A stretch of 64,000 bases of DNA, taken from Nocardia wallacei. GTDB taxonomy: Bacteria; Actinomycetota; Actinomycetes; Mycobacteriales; Mycobacteriaceae. Positions 9,060 to 18,593 of this stretch are shown here, in pieces (within the stretch, counting starts at the first letter, position 1; the number at the start of each line of letters is the position of its first letter). The DNA lies in the NCBI RefSeq assembly GCF_029869545.1, contig NZ_JARWQD010000136.1:1-64000 (forward strand), given 5' to 3'. The notes below the pieces were generated by a model that had not been told where the DNA came from, did no database searches, and saw only the letters and a program-made list of their open reading frames with translations. Position numbers and translations under genes: made by a program.

Positions 9060-9105
9060 AGAGCGCATGGCGGGATGAACGGAAATGCCTTGCGGCAGTG
9101 ATGGT

Positions 9106-11646
9106 TCAGCGGCGACGTGGGTCGCTGTCGGAGGCACCTGGACCGGGCGGTGCCGGTGGCCGGGGCGCGGGCGGAGCGGGTACGGGCCGCGCGGTGCTGG
9201 TGCGGGTGGTGTGGGCACGGGCCGCGGCGCGGATCTCGGCGGACCGGCCTCGGATCGCCGGGGGCAGTGGCTCGGTGGCGACGGTGCACGGCGGCGTGTT
9301 CTGGCCGCGCACGATCAGGCGCGTGGCGGCGTGGTAGGCGTCGAGGTGGGCGAGGTCGTGCTCGCCGAGGTGGGGTTGGGTGTGGCGGGCCAGGTCGCGG
9401 GCGTCTTCGGGCGACACCGAGAACACGATCTTGTTTCGGGCGTTGGTGGAAACCGCTTCCCGCACCGTGGGTGTCAGCTGACCGAGGTGCTGGTGTGCCA
9501 GCACCATCGACAGTTTCAGGGCGCGGGCCTCGGCGAGCATGTCCTCCACCGGTGTGGAGGAGTGCAGGAAGTTGTGGAACTCGTCGAGGTAGAGCGCGGC
9601 GTCGCGGCGTTCGGTGGTGGGTGTGGCGGCGCGTGCGGTGGCAGCCTGCCAGGTACGGGCCACCAGCAGGGCGCCGACAAGGCGGGTGGTTTCCTCGCCG
9701 AGGCGGCCCTTGGGCAGCCGGGCCAGCACGAGCCCGCCTTGGTCGAGAACGCCGCCAAGGTCGACGGTGGCAGGGCCTGCGGCAAGGGCGGTCTTGACGA
9801 ACGGCCGCAGCAGCAGGTGCCGCAACTTGTTCAGCAGCGGGCTGGTGAGCTGGTTGCGGCCCGGGTCGCCGAGGGCTTCGAAGGTCCGCCAGAACCCTTG
9901 CACCACAGGATCGTTCACGCCCGCGGTGAGCCGGGCCCGGTAGGTGTCGTCGGTCAGCAGGCGGGCGACATCGGCGAGGGTGGCGGTCGCGGGTTGCGCC
10001 AAGACGGTCAGCAGGGCGTTGCGGAACAGGTCGTCGGTGCGGGGGCCCCAGAACTGGTGGTAGATGCGGCGGAAGACCGTGCCCAGGTTGTCCACCACCA
10101 ACGCGACATCCCGGCCAACAGTGGACAGGTCAAGGGGGTTGAAGCACGGGGGCGGGCTGGCGGAGTCGGCATCGAGCAGCACCACCTTGCCCACGCAGTG
10201 CCGGGGCAGCCGTTTGAGGATGTCTGTGACGAGGTCACCTTTGGGGTCGATGAGGACCAGCCCGCGCCCGGCGTCGCTGTCGGCGAGGGCCATGTGTGCG
10301 AGCAGTGTCGATTTGCCGCAGCCGGTGGGGCCGAGTACGTGCACGTGGTGGCGGGCGTCGGCGACCCGCATCGCGACCCTCCGGCCTCGGGTGGCGTCGG
10401 CGACACCGAGGGGTTTCGTGCCGGGCCCACCGATCGGGATGGCCGCGGTGGGGGCCAGGGCGCGGGCTCCGGCGCGGTGGATCTCGGCGATACCCGCGTC
10501 GAGGGGCAGGTGCGCGATGGTGGCGAGTTCCGGGGTCGACAGCAGGTCCCCGCGTCCGAGCCGCCGTCCGGCAAGCACTTCCGGCAGCCGACGGCAGCGG
10601 CGGCGCCGGTAGTGGTTGAGATCTGAACAGCCCGACAAGCACGACGACACTGCGTGCGCGCGGCCCCGCACCACCCGCCCGGCCCTGGCCACGGTGTCAC
10701 GGTCGGCGTCGGCCGGGACGGTGGCGGTGACGGCGTAGCGGATGACGGTGGACCAGTGAGTGCCGCGGGTCTTGCTCGCCGCGGCGTGATCGCGAGCGGA
10801 TTGCTGCAGCCTCGCCTGCCGGTCGACCGGCTCCGGCACGCCCCGCAGCCCGGTGCGTGTGCGGGGACGGCCGAAGAACAGGCCGAACACGTCTCGGGCC
10901 ACGTCGCCGGGCATCCCGGCCAGCAGCACCCCTCGGCGGCTGGTCGGGCCGGTTGTGTGGCGGGCGCGGCGGCCGACGACGGGGCGGGCCAGGATCTGCA
11001 GACAGGCGGTGTAGCCGGGTGGCATCCCGGCGGCGGCGGCGATCACGGCATCGGCGGGGTCGCCGTGGCCGTCGGTGCGGATCGGCCACCGCTCGTGCTG
11101 CGCGAGCCGCAATGCCCCGCCTGCCAGCAGTCCCTGTTGTCCGGCCGGAGGAGCGGGTAGTGGCGGTGCGGCGGCCACGGTGCGGGTGCGGGCACCGCGC
11201 CAGGCCGAACCGACAGCGTTCTCGACCAGATGCGGTGGGACGCAGCCGGGTACCCAGATGCGGATCACCGCCCCGTCCTCGGGGCTGACCCGATACTCGA
11301 ACCCGAGATGTGGTGTCCCGGAAAGCCACCGGCGCCACCGGGTGGAAGTGAGCGCGCCGTGCAGCTGTTCCCACCAGATCTCGGCGCTAGCGGGTTTCAC
11401 CTCGGGCGGAACGAAGACCTCGACGAGGCGGGCCCCGGAAGCCCACCGCCGCTGCCGCATCCGCCGCACCCCGGCGGCGAGGACGAGAATGCCGGCAGCA
11501 GCGACGACAGCGGTGCAGGCCGCCGGGACGCCGAATCGCCCGGCGAGATCAGTGATCCGGCTCCAGACGAGACCGGGGTCGGTGAGCAGGCCACCGGCGC
11601 CGTGCCCGCCGGAAGGAGGGGTCTGGGCGTGCGAGATCGTGTTCAT
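9106..11646 (-). CDS. Type IV coupling protein (VirD4/TraG-like ATPase)
   Basis: The protein is 846 aa. Its ATG 11646 overlaps the upstream stop (TGATG). It has one N-terminal membrane segment (about 37-60), a poorly conserved middle region, Walker A GPTGCGKSTLL at about residue 440 and Walker B LYLDEFHNFL at about 685, followed by the TraG-type C-terminus with VLAHQHLGQL. It would couple the DNA substrate to the transfer channel and power its export. The location directly after the VirB4 gene, with overlapping codons, supports this. Confidence 0.9.
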   Translation of the reverse strand: MNTISHAQTPPSGGHGAGGLLTDPGLVWSRITDLAGRFGVPAACTAVVAAAGILVLAAGVRRMRQRRWASGARLVEVFVPPEVKPASAEIWWEQLHGALTSTRWRRWLSGTPHLGFEYRVSPEDGAVIRIWVPGCVPPHLVENAVGSAWRGARTRTVAAAPPLPAPPAGQQGLLAGGALRLAQHERWPIRTDGHGDPADAVIAAAAGMPPGYTACLQILARPVVGRRARHTTGPTSRRGVLLAGMPGDVARDVFGLFFGRPRTRTGLRGVPEPVDRQARLQQSARDHAAASKTRGTHWSTVIRYAVTATVPADADRDTVARAGRVVRGRAHAVSSCLSGCSDLNHYRRRRCRRLPEVLAGRRLGRGDLLSTPELATIAHLPLDAGIAEIHRAGARALAPTAAIPIGGPGTKPLGVADATRGRRVAMRVADARHHVHVLGPTGCGKSTLLAHMALADSDAGRGLVLIDPKGDLVTDILKRLPRHCVGKVVLLDADSASPPPCFNPLDLSTVGRDVALVVDNLGTVFRRIYHQFWGPRTDDLFRNALLTVLAQPATATLADVARLLTDDTYRARLTAGVNDPVVQGFWRTFEALGDPGRNQLTSPLLNKLRHLLLRPFVKTALAAGPATVDLGGVLDQGGLVLARLPKGRLGEETTRLVGALLVARTWQAATARAATPTTERRDAALYLDEFHNFLHSSTPVEDMLAEARALKLSMVLAHQHLGQLTPTVREAVSTNARNKIVFSVSPEDARDLARHTQPHLGEHDLAHLDAYHAATRLIVRGQNTPPCTVATEPLPPAIRGRSAEIRAAARAHTTRTSTARPVPAPPAPRPPAPPGPGASDSDPRRR

Positions 11647-14600
11647 CAGGCCGCCTCCGCCGGATCGATGAACTCCTCGGCATCACCGTCGTCCTCGTCC
11701 TCGTCCTCGTCGGCGAGGTCCTCGAGCTGTTCGTCCTCGAAGTCGATGCCGGCGTTGTGCTCCTCGTCGGCGCCGAGGTCGATCTCGACGGCCGCGATGG
11801 TGTCGTGGAGGTCGGCTTCGCTCTCGTCGTCGTTGGCGAGTTCGATGTAGCTGGGGTCGGTGGCGGTGTCGTTGCCGGTGGACCACTCCGGGGTCGTGGT
11901 GGCCAGCTGATGCTCAGCGAGCGAGGCGACCGATCCGAATACCGTGCGCTGGTGGGCGCCGATAGCCAAGAGACCCTGGCCGCGGTCGGCGGTGAGCAGG
12001 AACCGACGCTCTCCCTCCGACAGCCCGAACGCATCGCCTACCTGGTCGATGGACTGCGTTGCCTGCCGCAACAGCACCTGGGTCGCGGCGTTGGCGACGA
12101 CGGCCTTGCCGAGGTCGGTACCAAGCACATCACCGCTGTCCTGAGTGGCGACAGTGAGACCAACCCAGTACTTGCGGGCGGATTTGGCCAGCCGGAACAG
12201 GAACCGAGCCCCGGCGGGCTGCCGCATCACCAGCCATGCCTCGTCCACGACCACCAGCCGGGGCCGCCGGGTGGCAGGGTCGCTCACCCGCCGCCAGGTG
12301 GCGTCCAACGCGAGGACGGTGCCGATCGTTTTCAGTTCTTCGGGCAGCGCCCGCAGCGAATACACGATCAGCCCGGACTCGGCCGGAGTGGTCGTGGCGC
12401 CGTCGAGCAGCTCACCGAACGCGCCCCCGCGCACGTAGGGGGCCAGGGCGGCGGCCAGCTCGGCCGCGACCGGGTCGCCGCCGGTGGTGGCGAGCTGGTC
12501 GCGCAGCATGCTCATCGTGGGAGCCGGTCGTAGCCACGTGGCCGGGTTGTCGGTGATCCCGGCGGCGGCGTAGGTGGCGGTCAGCGCGGTGTCCAGGACG
12601 GCACGCTGGGCGGGGGTCTGTTCGCCGAGCAGGACGGCGATGACGGTGTGCAAGTACAGCTTCCGGCGCGTGAGCGCGTCGGCGGTAGCGGAGCACCGGC
12701 CGTCAGGACGGCGGTGGACCTCCAGGTCGAACGGGTTCACGCACACGTTCGGTGCGCCGAGCTGGATGTAGGTGCCGGCGACCGCGTCGGCGAGGGCGCG
12801 GTACTCGTCCTCGGGGTCGATGATTGTCGCCTCGATTCCCCGGAACAGCGACCGCAGTACCCCGGTCTTCACCAGATACGACTTGCCGGCCCCGGACTGG
12901 CCGAGGATCACCTCGTTGTGGTTGTGCATGCCGGGCCCGAACCGGTCGTGAAACAGCAGCCCGGCGGCGCCGTCACGGCCGTAGAAGGTCCCCGAGGGGG
13001 TCGTGGAGGCGGGGTCGGCGGGTGGCAGCTGGGCGGAGGCGAACGGGACGGCCGCGGCCAGGGCGTGGCTGTCGAAGGTGCGGTGGGTGCGGATCGGGTC
13101 CAGGCCGAGCGGGAGCGTGGCCACCCACCCCTGTACGGCGCGGTAGGTGAGGGGGCAGGTGTCGATGAGCAGACTCGCCGCCAGGGTCCGCAGCGCGGTC
13201 ACCTGCTCGGCCAGCTCGCCCGCCGAGCTGGCGTGCACGGTCAGATACAGCCCGGCCCGGAACAGGCGAGACTCGCCGCGAGCAAGCTGCGCCGACAGTG
13301 CGGCAGCGTCCTCGGCGGCGACCTCGACCGCCGCGTCACCGACGCGGCGGTGCATCTCCGCCGAAGCCAGCGACGATTCCAGGCGGGCGATCTGACGGCG
13401 CAGCCGCACCGCGGCGGTGGTCGCCGGGATCGGCTCGATATGCAGGGCGATATCCACCCGGCCCGGGTACGCCGCCAACGGGGTCAGCCATCCGGCGGCC
13501 ACCTCACGTGGGTAGCCGGTGACCGCGATCGTCGCCACGAAGTCGCCGCCGACCTCCAGATGGCGGGTGCCGATCGTCAGCGACTCCGGCGCGAACTCCG
13601 CCAGGCCCCGGGCCCGCCGTGCCCGGCGATGGAGCCCACTGACGCCGAGGAGGCGGCGTGCGCCCGCGCGGGCAGGATCGCCGTCGCTATCGTCGGTGCC
13701 GGAGTCGTCGCCGTTGTTGCTGTCGGTGCTGATGTCGAGTGTGGTGCCGGTGTAGTCGCTGTCGCCGGTGGTGATGATCTCGGTGGGTCCGGCGGTGTCG
13801 GCGCCGTAGGGGACGAGGTTGGCGGGGTTGGTGCAGCTGGTCAGAATCGCCCGCGCCGCGACGTCGTCGAGGGCACGGACCCCGATGCCGAGCGGGGCCA
13901 GCAACCCGGAGGCGTCTTCGACCCGTGCCAGCAGCCGCGCTTCCGCCGCGCGGCGTGCCGCGTCGGACTCATGCTGCTGGCGGCGGCCCCGGTGGGTGAG
14001 CCCGGCCAGGGGTGAGGCGGCCAGTGTGGTGGCCGGGGCGAGGGGTTCGCGCCAGACCAGCAGGACTTGCCGGTGGGCGGTGGTGTCGTCGTCGGCAAGC
14101 TCGGCCAAATGCGCACCGTGGTCGCGAGCGAATTCGGCCAGCTCGGGTGACATGTCCTCGGCCGCGCCACGCAGCCGGGCGACATGGCCGGTCACATCGA
14201 GGCGGACCGACCGCAGCAGGATCTGCACCCCGTGCCCGGACAAGCCCTGCAGGTATCCGGCCAGCGCGGCGACCAGACTCGCTTGCTCGTCCGGGGTGCG
14301 CAGCGACAGGTTGATCGTGGTCGCGGCGGCGATCACCGCCAGCCCGTCCGCGCCGAGGTCGACCACACCGACCCCGTTCCCGCCGCTGGTGACGGTGTGC
14401 GGCAGCGCGGCGGTGCTGGCGGTGATCGGCTGTGCCGCCTTCGGCCGGGATCGTCGCGGTGTGTGCGCGGTGATCCAGCCCGGTGCGGTGGCGACGTCGC
14501 CGTCGGGGGCCGCGACCAGGTGCCGCGCCTGTACGCGGTGCCGCACAGCCGCGACAAGGAGCTGGTCGCCGGACAGGCCGTCGCGGGTGGTGAGGACGGT

Positions 14601-14792
14601 GGCGGTCACGATCGCGGCGACGGGGGCCGCTGCGGCGGCGAACACCGTGATCGGCAGTACGGCGCGGGTGGCGGCCCACGCCAGCAGCATGGCCAGGCCC
14701 GTGCCGGTGAGCAGGGCGAGCTGGCGGGCGGTGAACGGACCGACGATCCGGTCGGGCCGCTCTACATCGGAGGGAATGCGGTACATGCTCAT
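11646..14792 (-). CDS. VirB4-like T4SS ATPase with an N-terminal membrane domain
   Basis: The start ATG 14792, behind TGGAGGTG, overlaps the upstream stop by ATGA and gives 1048 aa. The N-terminus (MSMYRIPSDVERPDRIVG, then two hydrophobic helices at about 25-70) looks like the PrgI/SCO6880 module fused to many Gram-positive VirB4 proteins. Walker A GQSGAGKSYLVK lies at about residue 630, Walker B LVVVDEAWLVM follows, and an RLAKSARKYWVGL arm comes after it. The C-terminal tail is very acidic (DEDEDDGDAEE). Known VirB4 proteins energise pilus assembly and substrate passage. Lacking a separate PrgI gene, this element carries that part as a fusion. Confidence 0.9.
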   Translation of the reverse strand: MSMYRIPSDVERPDRIVGPFTARQLALLTGTGLAMLLAWAATRAVLPITVFAAAAAPVAAIVTATVLTTRDGLSGDQLLVAAVRHRVQARHLVAAPDGDVATAPGWITAHTPRRSRPKAAQPITASTAALPHTVTSGGNGVGVVDLGADGLAVIAAATTINLSLRTPDEQASLVAALAGYLQGLSGHGVQILLRSVRLDVTGHVARLRGAAEDMSPELAEFARDHGAHLAELADDDTTAHRQVLLVWREPLAPATTLAASPLAGLTHRGRRQQHESDAARRAAEARLLARVEDASGLLAPLGIGVRALDDVAARAILTSCTNPANLVPYGADTAGPTEIITTGDSDYTGTTLDISTDSNNGDDSGTDDSDGDPARAGARRLLGVSGLHRRARRARGLAEFAPESLTIGTRHLEVGGDFVATIAVTGYPREVAAGWLTPLAAYPGRVDIALHIEPIPATTAAVRLRRQIARLESSLASAEMHRRVGDAAVEVAAEDAAALSAQLARGESRLFRAGLYLTVHASSAGELAEQVTALRTLAASLLIDTCPLTYRAVQGWVATLPLGLDPIRTHRTFDSHALAAAVPFASAQLPPADPASTTPSGTFYGRDGAAGLLFHDRFGPGMHNHNEVILGQSGAGKSYLVKTGVLRSLFRGIEATIIDPEDEYRALADAVAGTYIQLGAPNVCVNPFDLEVHRRPDGRCSATADALTRRKLYLHTVIAVLLGEQTPAQRAVLDTALTATYAAAGITDNPATWLRPAPTMSMLRDQLATTGGDPVAAELAAALAPYVRGGAFGELLDGATTTPAESGLIVYSLRALPEELKTIGTVLALDATWRRVSDPATRRPRLVVVDEAWLVMRQPAGARFLFRLAKSARKYWVGLTVATQDSGDVLGTDLGKAVVANAATQVLLRQATQSIDQVGDAFGLSEGERRFLLTADRGQGLLAIGAHQRTVFGSVASLAEHQLATTTPEWSTGNDTATDPSYIELANDDESEADLHDTIAAVEIDLGADEEHNAGIDFEDEQLEDLADEDEDEDDGDAEEFIDPAEAA

Positions 14793-16798
14793 GAGGCACC
14801 TCCAGGGGTGGTGGGCCGCCGACGGCGGCGGACGGGAAGATCGGGCAAGGGAAGATGCAGCTGACGGCCCTGCGGACGTGGTGCGGGCGGAGCCACCCAC
14901 GCCGGGGCGGGGGCCGGAGCCGGGCGCGGCACCCGTGTCACGCCGAGCGGCAGCACGTACTGGCCCTCGGCGGTGACCTGCGGTCGCGCATACGGGTCAC
15001 GCGGGCGTGACCGAGGCCCGGGAGCGGGCGGCGGAGACGCGCTGGCGGCTGGCTGAGGCGGCGGGAACCGCAGCGCCAGCTGACGGCCCTTCGGAGCCCG
15101 CTTCACCGGCCTCACCGGCGGTGTCGCGTCCCCGGCCGCCGGGGAACCACCGGCCGCGGCCGATGCGGTGCGCGGTCGTGCCGCGCGAGCCGGTTCGGCT
15201 GGGCGGGGGCGTTTCCTGGCGGGGCTGGCGTAGAACAGGGCGCGCTGGCCGTCGGGGCGAGCCGCTTCCGGGGGAAGCTGCGGTCCCGGTTTGAACAGAT
15301 CCAGGGCCAGCTGTTTTCCGGCGTGCGGGGACGGCGGTGCGCCCGGGACTCGGCGGACCGGCTTCGTCGCCGGTGCCGGTGGCGTGGGGTTGCGTTTGAC
15401 TCGCTGGAGTCCTTTCAGGGGCAGCAGCATCTGCCCATCGGTGGTGGTTTTCTCCCGCCAGTACGGGTCGGCCGCATCGCGCAGGGCGTCGCGTTCGGCA
15501 CGGCTCGGCTTGCGCGGCGGCGGTTGAGGGACGGCGGGTTTGGAGGGACGGAGACTGCCGGCCAGCGCGCTCCCGCCTTTGCGGAGCAGCCCGAAGGTCT
15601 TGTAGGCGATGAAGCCGCGCACGAGCTGCCCGGTCATGGAGCGGCCGTGGCCGATCCGCATCGCCGACAGCATCCAGAACGGGACCTTGGCCAATATGCC
15701 CAGCAGCGCGATGGACACGATCAGGTTGACCGGCCCGGTCGACACCGAAGCGAAGAAACTCGATCCGTCCGGGGTGAGGAACACGCGAGCGATGGCGATC
15801 AGGACCAGCGACTGCACGACCTGGATAGCCAGGCACGCACTCATGGCACGCCACCACCATCGGGCGATCGGCTCGGCCGGTGGGAACCCGTGGCACATCA
15901 ACGCCAGCGGGGCGGCCACGATCAGCACGATCGTGACCACGACCCGGATCACGTACCCGACCAGCAGCGCGGTCACCAGCACCACCAGCACCGTGGACAA
16001 CAGCAGCCCGAAAATGCCCGCCCCGTTGTGCGCGGTCAGCAGCTGCCGCAGTGCCTGCGACGCCGAGTCCTGGTCGATGTCGTCGCCCGCGACCGCCTCC
16101 GACACTGCGTTCGCGACGCGAACCGCCTCGGTGGCCAGCGGGAAACTCAACGCCGCCGCGACCATGCCGATCACCAGCCGGGGCGCGATGTCGCCCACCG
16201 ACCAGCGTGACTGCAGAGTCTGATACGACATCAGCAGAACCCCGGCGGCCATCACCAGCAGCCCGTACACGGTCACCGTGATCTCCCACGACGACGACCA
16301 CAACTGCCCGACCCGCGGCAAGCTGGCCGGGTCCGGAGTGGTCAGCAGCGTCGAAGACAGCAACTCCAGCAGCGGATTCAACGCGACCGAGACGAGGTTG
16401 GAGAAGAACCCGTCCATCGCCTTGATCACGCACCCACTGATGTGGTTGATCCCGCAATCAGGGTCGGCCACCTCCCCCGGCCCCGAACCGGTACCGGGTG
16501 CCGGAGCACCCGGTGTCGTCGGTACAGCAGGCGTCGTCGGGGTGGCGTGCGGCGCCGTCGGCGGTCCCTGTGACGGCCCGGTTGGTGGGGTCTGTGTCGG
16601 GGGCGGCGTAGGGACAGGGGCCGGGGCGGCCGGTGTGGTGGCCACCGGTGGCGGTGGTGGCACCGGGGCGGGGTCCGCTGTGGCCGGGCCGGTGGTGGCA
16701 GCCCAGATCGCGGCGGCGAGTCCGGCCGCGAGGATCCACCACCAGCGGCGGCGGTGGGGCGGCCCGGGGCGCGCCTGGTGGGTGGGTGTGGTGGGCAT
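14789..16798 (-). CDS. TrbL/VirB6-like polytopic conjugal transfer protein
   Basis: The protein is 669 aa from ATG 16798, 2 nt after the upstream stop. A signal-type helix (WWWILAAGLAAAIWAATTGPATA) leads into a long proline/threonine linker (about 45-115). Six or more membrane helices follow (about 180-430, with CHGFPPAEPIARWWWRAM between helices), the layout of TrbL/VirB6 inner-channel proteins. The last 230 residues are basic and proline-rich and probably cytoplasmic. The neighbours are a small pilin-like gene upstream and the VirB4 gene downstream. Confidence 0.8.
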   Translation of the reverse strand: MPTTPTHQARPGPPHRRRWWWILAAGLAAAIWAATTGPATADPAPVPPPPPVATTPAAPAPVPTPPPTQTPPTGPSQGPPTAPHATPTTPAVPTTPGAPAPGTGSGPGEVADPDCGINHISGCVIKAMDGFFSNLVSVALNPLLELLSSTLLTTPDPASLPRVGQLWSSSWEITVTVYGLLVMAAGVLLMSYQTLQSRWSVGDIAPRLVIGMVAAALSFPLATEAVRVANAVSEAVAGDDIDQDSASQALRQLLTAHNGAGIFGLLLSTVLVVLVTALLVGYVIRVVVTIVLIVAAPLALMCHGFPPAEPIARWWWRAMSACLAIQVVQSLVLIAIARVFLTPDGSSFFASVSTGPVNLIVSIALLGILAKVPFWMLSAMRIGHGRSMTGQLVRGFIAYKTFGLLRKGGSALAGSLRPSKPAVPQPPPRKPSRAERDALRDAADPYWREKTTTDGQMLLPLKGLQRVKRNPTPPAPATKPVRRVPGAPPSPHAGKQLALDLFKPGPQLPPEAARPDGQRALFYASPARKRPRPAEPARAARPRTASAAAGGSPAAGDATPPVRPVKRAPKGRQLALRFPPPQPAASASPPPAPGPRSRPRDPYARPQVTAEGQYVLPLGVTRVPRPAPAPAPAWVAPPAPRPQGRQLHLPLPDLPVRRRRRPTTPGGAS

Positions 16799-16800
16799 GG

Positions 16801-17199
16801 TCAGCCTCCGACCAGCGATTTGAGGACTTCCACCACGACCGGGGCGAGGATGGCCAGGCTGTAGCCGATCAACGCGGCCCGCACACACGACTTCGCGCGC
16901 TCGACCTCGCCGGCATCACCACCCGACAGCAGGTAGCGGGCCCCGCCGACCGTCAAATAGACCGTGGCGACGGTGGCGAGGATGCCGATCAGCCAGTTCC
17001 GCAGATTGTTCAGCACTTCGGCGAGCGATCCGGCCACCGCCAGCACCGCCGGGGCTGCCGTCGCCGGAGCCGCCGCAGCGCACACGGCGACCACAGTGCC
17101 GACGGCCGCAGCCACGACCGCGGCAGGACGGGGTGAGCAGGGACAGCCTCTACCGCGCGGGACGAAGGGTGGGGGAACGAGGGAACGGGACTTGCGCAT
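16801..17199 (-). CDS. Small VirB2/TrbC-like membrane protein
   Basis: The 132-aa protein starts at ATG 17199 behind AAGGAGGTG, overlapping the upstream stop (TGATG). It has a signal-like helix (AAVVAAAVGTVVAVCAAAAPATAA) and two further hydrophobic helices (LIGILATVATVYLTVGGARYLLSGG and ALIGYSLAILAPVVVEVL). This three-helix pattern, with a cleavable leader and two membrane helices, fits VirB2-like pilin or channel subunits of Gram-positive T4SS. The gene order pilin-TrbL-VirB4-VirD4 supports the call. The conserved leader motif (copy B) lies 57 nt upstream. Confidence 0.75.
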   Translation of the reverse strand: MRKSRSLVPPPFVPRGRGCPCSPRPAAVVAAAVGTVVAVCAAAAPATAAPAVLAVAGSLAEVLNNLRNWLIGILATVATVYLTVGGARYLLSGGDAGEVERAKSCVRAALIGYSLAILAPVVVEVLKSLVGG

Positions 17200-18128
17200 C
17201 AGCGCACCTCCTTGCGAGCGGATGTCTGGTCGGGCGGAGTCGCGGACTCCTTCGCCGGGGGGACTCCTGTTTCGGGGCCGTTAATGGACATCCGGGCCGC
17301 AGATTCGTGCCGATGCGTGTTGTCGCGGCGGGCGGTGTTGTCGAGGGCGGCGGTTTCGACCTCGGTGAATTCGGCGGTGTCGGCGATGCGGTCACGCAGC
17401 CAGGCCGCTAACCGCTGCTCGGCTTTGCGGCGGCGTCGGCACAGCCCGGAGTAGCCAATGCTGGCGTCGGCGCCGGTCTTCTTGAGCTGCCGCCCGTCCA
17501 GACGGGTCTCGGCGATCAGCCCGGCCTCCGCCGGGGTGATCACGCCCTCGTCCACCGCCACCTGCAGCAGCTGTTCCGGATGCCCGGCCGGGGACTGCAC
17601 CACCTCGCCCGTTGACGGGGCGTCGCGGTGCTCGCGAGCCCATCGCATCGGGATCGGCGCCCTCTTGCGTTCCTGCACCATCGGGCAGGTCCGGTGGAAC
17701 ACCGCCCACCGCAACCGATTCGCCACATTCGGCCGCTCCACGTCGAAACCGGCGATCGCGTCGAGAAACGCGACGATCACCATGGACTCGGTGTCGGCTC
17801 GGAACTCCCAATGCCCGCACAACTTGAGCGCGATCGTGCTCAGCATCGGCAATGCAGCCCCCGCACAGATCAGCACCGCAGTCTCTTCGCGGGTCTGTGC
17901 GCGGCGCACCAGCTGCCTCCACATGGCATCGACCTCGGCCGCGGGCACCTGCGGGCCGAGCAGCCGCCGGCCGACCTCACCGACCGTCAGCTGCTCCCAG
18001 CCGGGCGGCAAACCTGCCATCGGGTGATCGGCCAGCTTGGCGAACCGATTCCTGATCACCGCCAGCGGCGTCGGCATCTTGTCCCGGCGACGGGGGTTTC
18101 CTCGGCGCGGATTTCCTGAATTCGTCAT
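17199..18128 (-). CDS. Sigma-like/HTH protein opening the conjugation operon
   Basis: The 309-aa protein starts at ATG 18128 behind AGGAGATG. A basic N-terminus (RRGNPRRRDK) precedes an all-helical body. The segment at about 205-245 (LIAETRLDGRQLKKTGADASIGYSGLCRRRRKAEQRLAAWL) resembles a sigma-70 region 4 or similar helix-turn-helix. The last 31 residues, from MSINGPETGVPPAKE, are encoded by leader motif copy B. The gene stands first in the transfer operon and faces the methyltransferase operon across 465 bp, so a role as regulator of transfer is likely but inferred. Confidence 0.6.
   Translation of the reverse strand: MTNSGNPRRGNPRRRDKMPTPLAVIRNRFAKLADHPMAGLPPGWEQLTVGEVGRRLLGPQVPAAEVDAMWRQLVRRAQTREETAVLICAGAALPMLSTIALKLCGHWEFRADTESMVIVAFLDAIAGFDVERPNVANRLRWAVFHRTCPMVQERKRAPIPMRWAREHRDAPSTGEVVQSPAGHPEQLLQVAVDEGVITPAEAGLIAETRLDGRQLKKTGADASIGYSGLCRRRRKAEQRLAAWLRDRIADTAEFTEVETAALDNTARRDNTHRHESAARMSINGPETGVPPAKESATPPDQTSARKEVR
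17256..17290 (-). promoter_or_regulatory. Conserved leader motif, copy B
   Basis: A minus-strand copy of the TGTCCAT-13 nt-ACAGGAGTCC element, 57 nt before the start of the VirB2-like gene. Unlike the others it lies inside a coding region, the end of the sigma-like gene, where it reads MSINGPETGV in frame. A secondary promoter for the structural T4SS genes is one reading. Confidence 0.5.
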
Positions 18129-18593
18129 CACACATCTCCTGTGCTCGGTGAAAAATTCGACCGAGCAAGGACACACGCACCCCGCCACAAAACACCCTCA
18201 AAAGCAATTCACAGCGAATTCAGAAAGACCTCACAACGAATTCATCGCTGAAATCACCGACACAGACGCCACTGTCACGGCCGCGCCGAACCGCCCCCGC
18301 ACCACCCAGACAAAGGGCCTCCTACCTGCGGTGAAATACCCTTGCGGCGGACGTTCGACGGGAGTCACGCTCCGCCGACAGGCATGGCAGGGCACCCAGG
18401 CCGTGCATGCAAGAAACGGTGTTGCACAGCGATGTCTGGGCACCCGGCGCGCGATCATCTCCAGCCGAAATTCACGTTCGCGAGAGAGCGCGGAAAGAAA
18501 TCGAGCGGTGCATGTCCATAAATCGGTTGAAAACAGGAGTCCTCCGGCAGAAGCAACCCCGCTTCAATACCGACCGGAGACGAGGTCCATCCG
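18129..18593. promoter_or_regulatory. Divergent promoter region between the transfer and methyltransferase operons
   Basis: The 465 bp hold no credible gene. Around 18190-18255 the sequence is relatively A/T-rich, with repeated GCGAATTC/ACGAATTC words (AGCGAATTCAGAAAGACCTCACAACGAATTC) that could be regulator or replication-protein sites. Leader motif copy C lies near the right side. No origin of transfer could be recognised with confidence. Confidence 0.4.
18513..18547 (+). promoter_or_regulatory. Conserved leader motif, copy C
   Basis: TGTCCAT at 18513-18519, 13 nt, then ACAGGAGTCC at 18533-18542 and TCCGG. It lies 46 nt before ATG 18594. With the preceding base it opens a short frame beginning MSINRLKTGVLRQK, which resembles the frames of copies B and D. 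Confidence 0.55.

Noticed and set aside
9085-10626. 513-codon plus-strand frame
   Set aside because: It lies antisense to the well-supported coupling-protein gene and is glycine-rich with no motifs.
12648-14015. 455-codon plus-strand frame
   Set aside because: It is antisense to the VirB4 gene; no coding character of its own.
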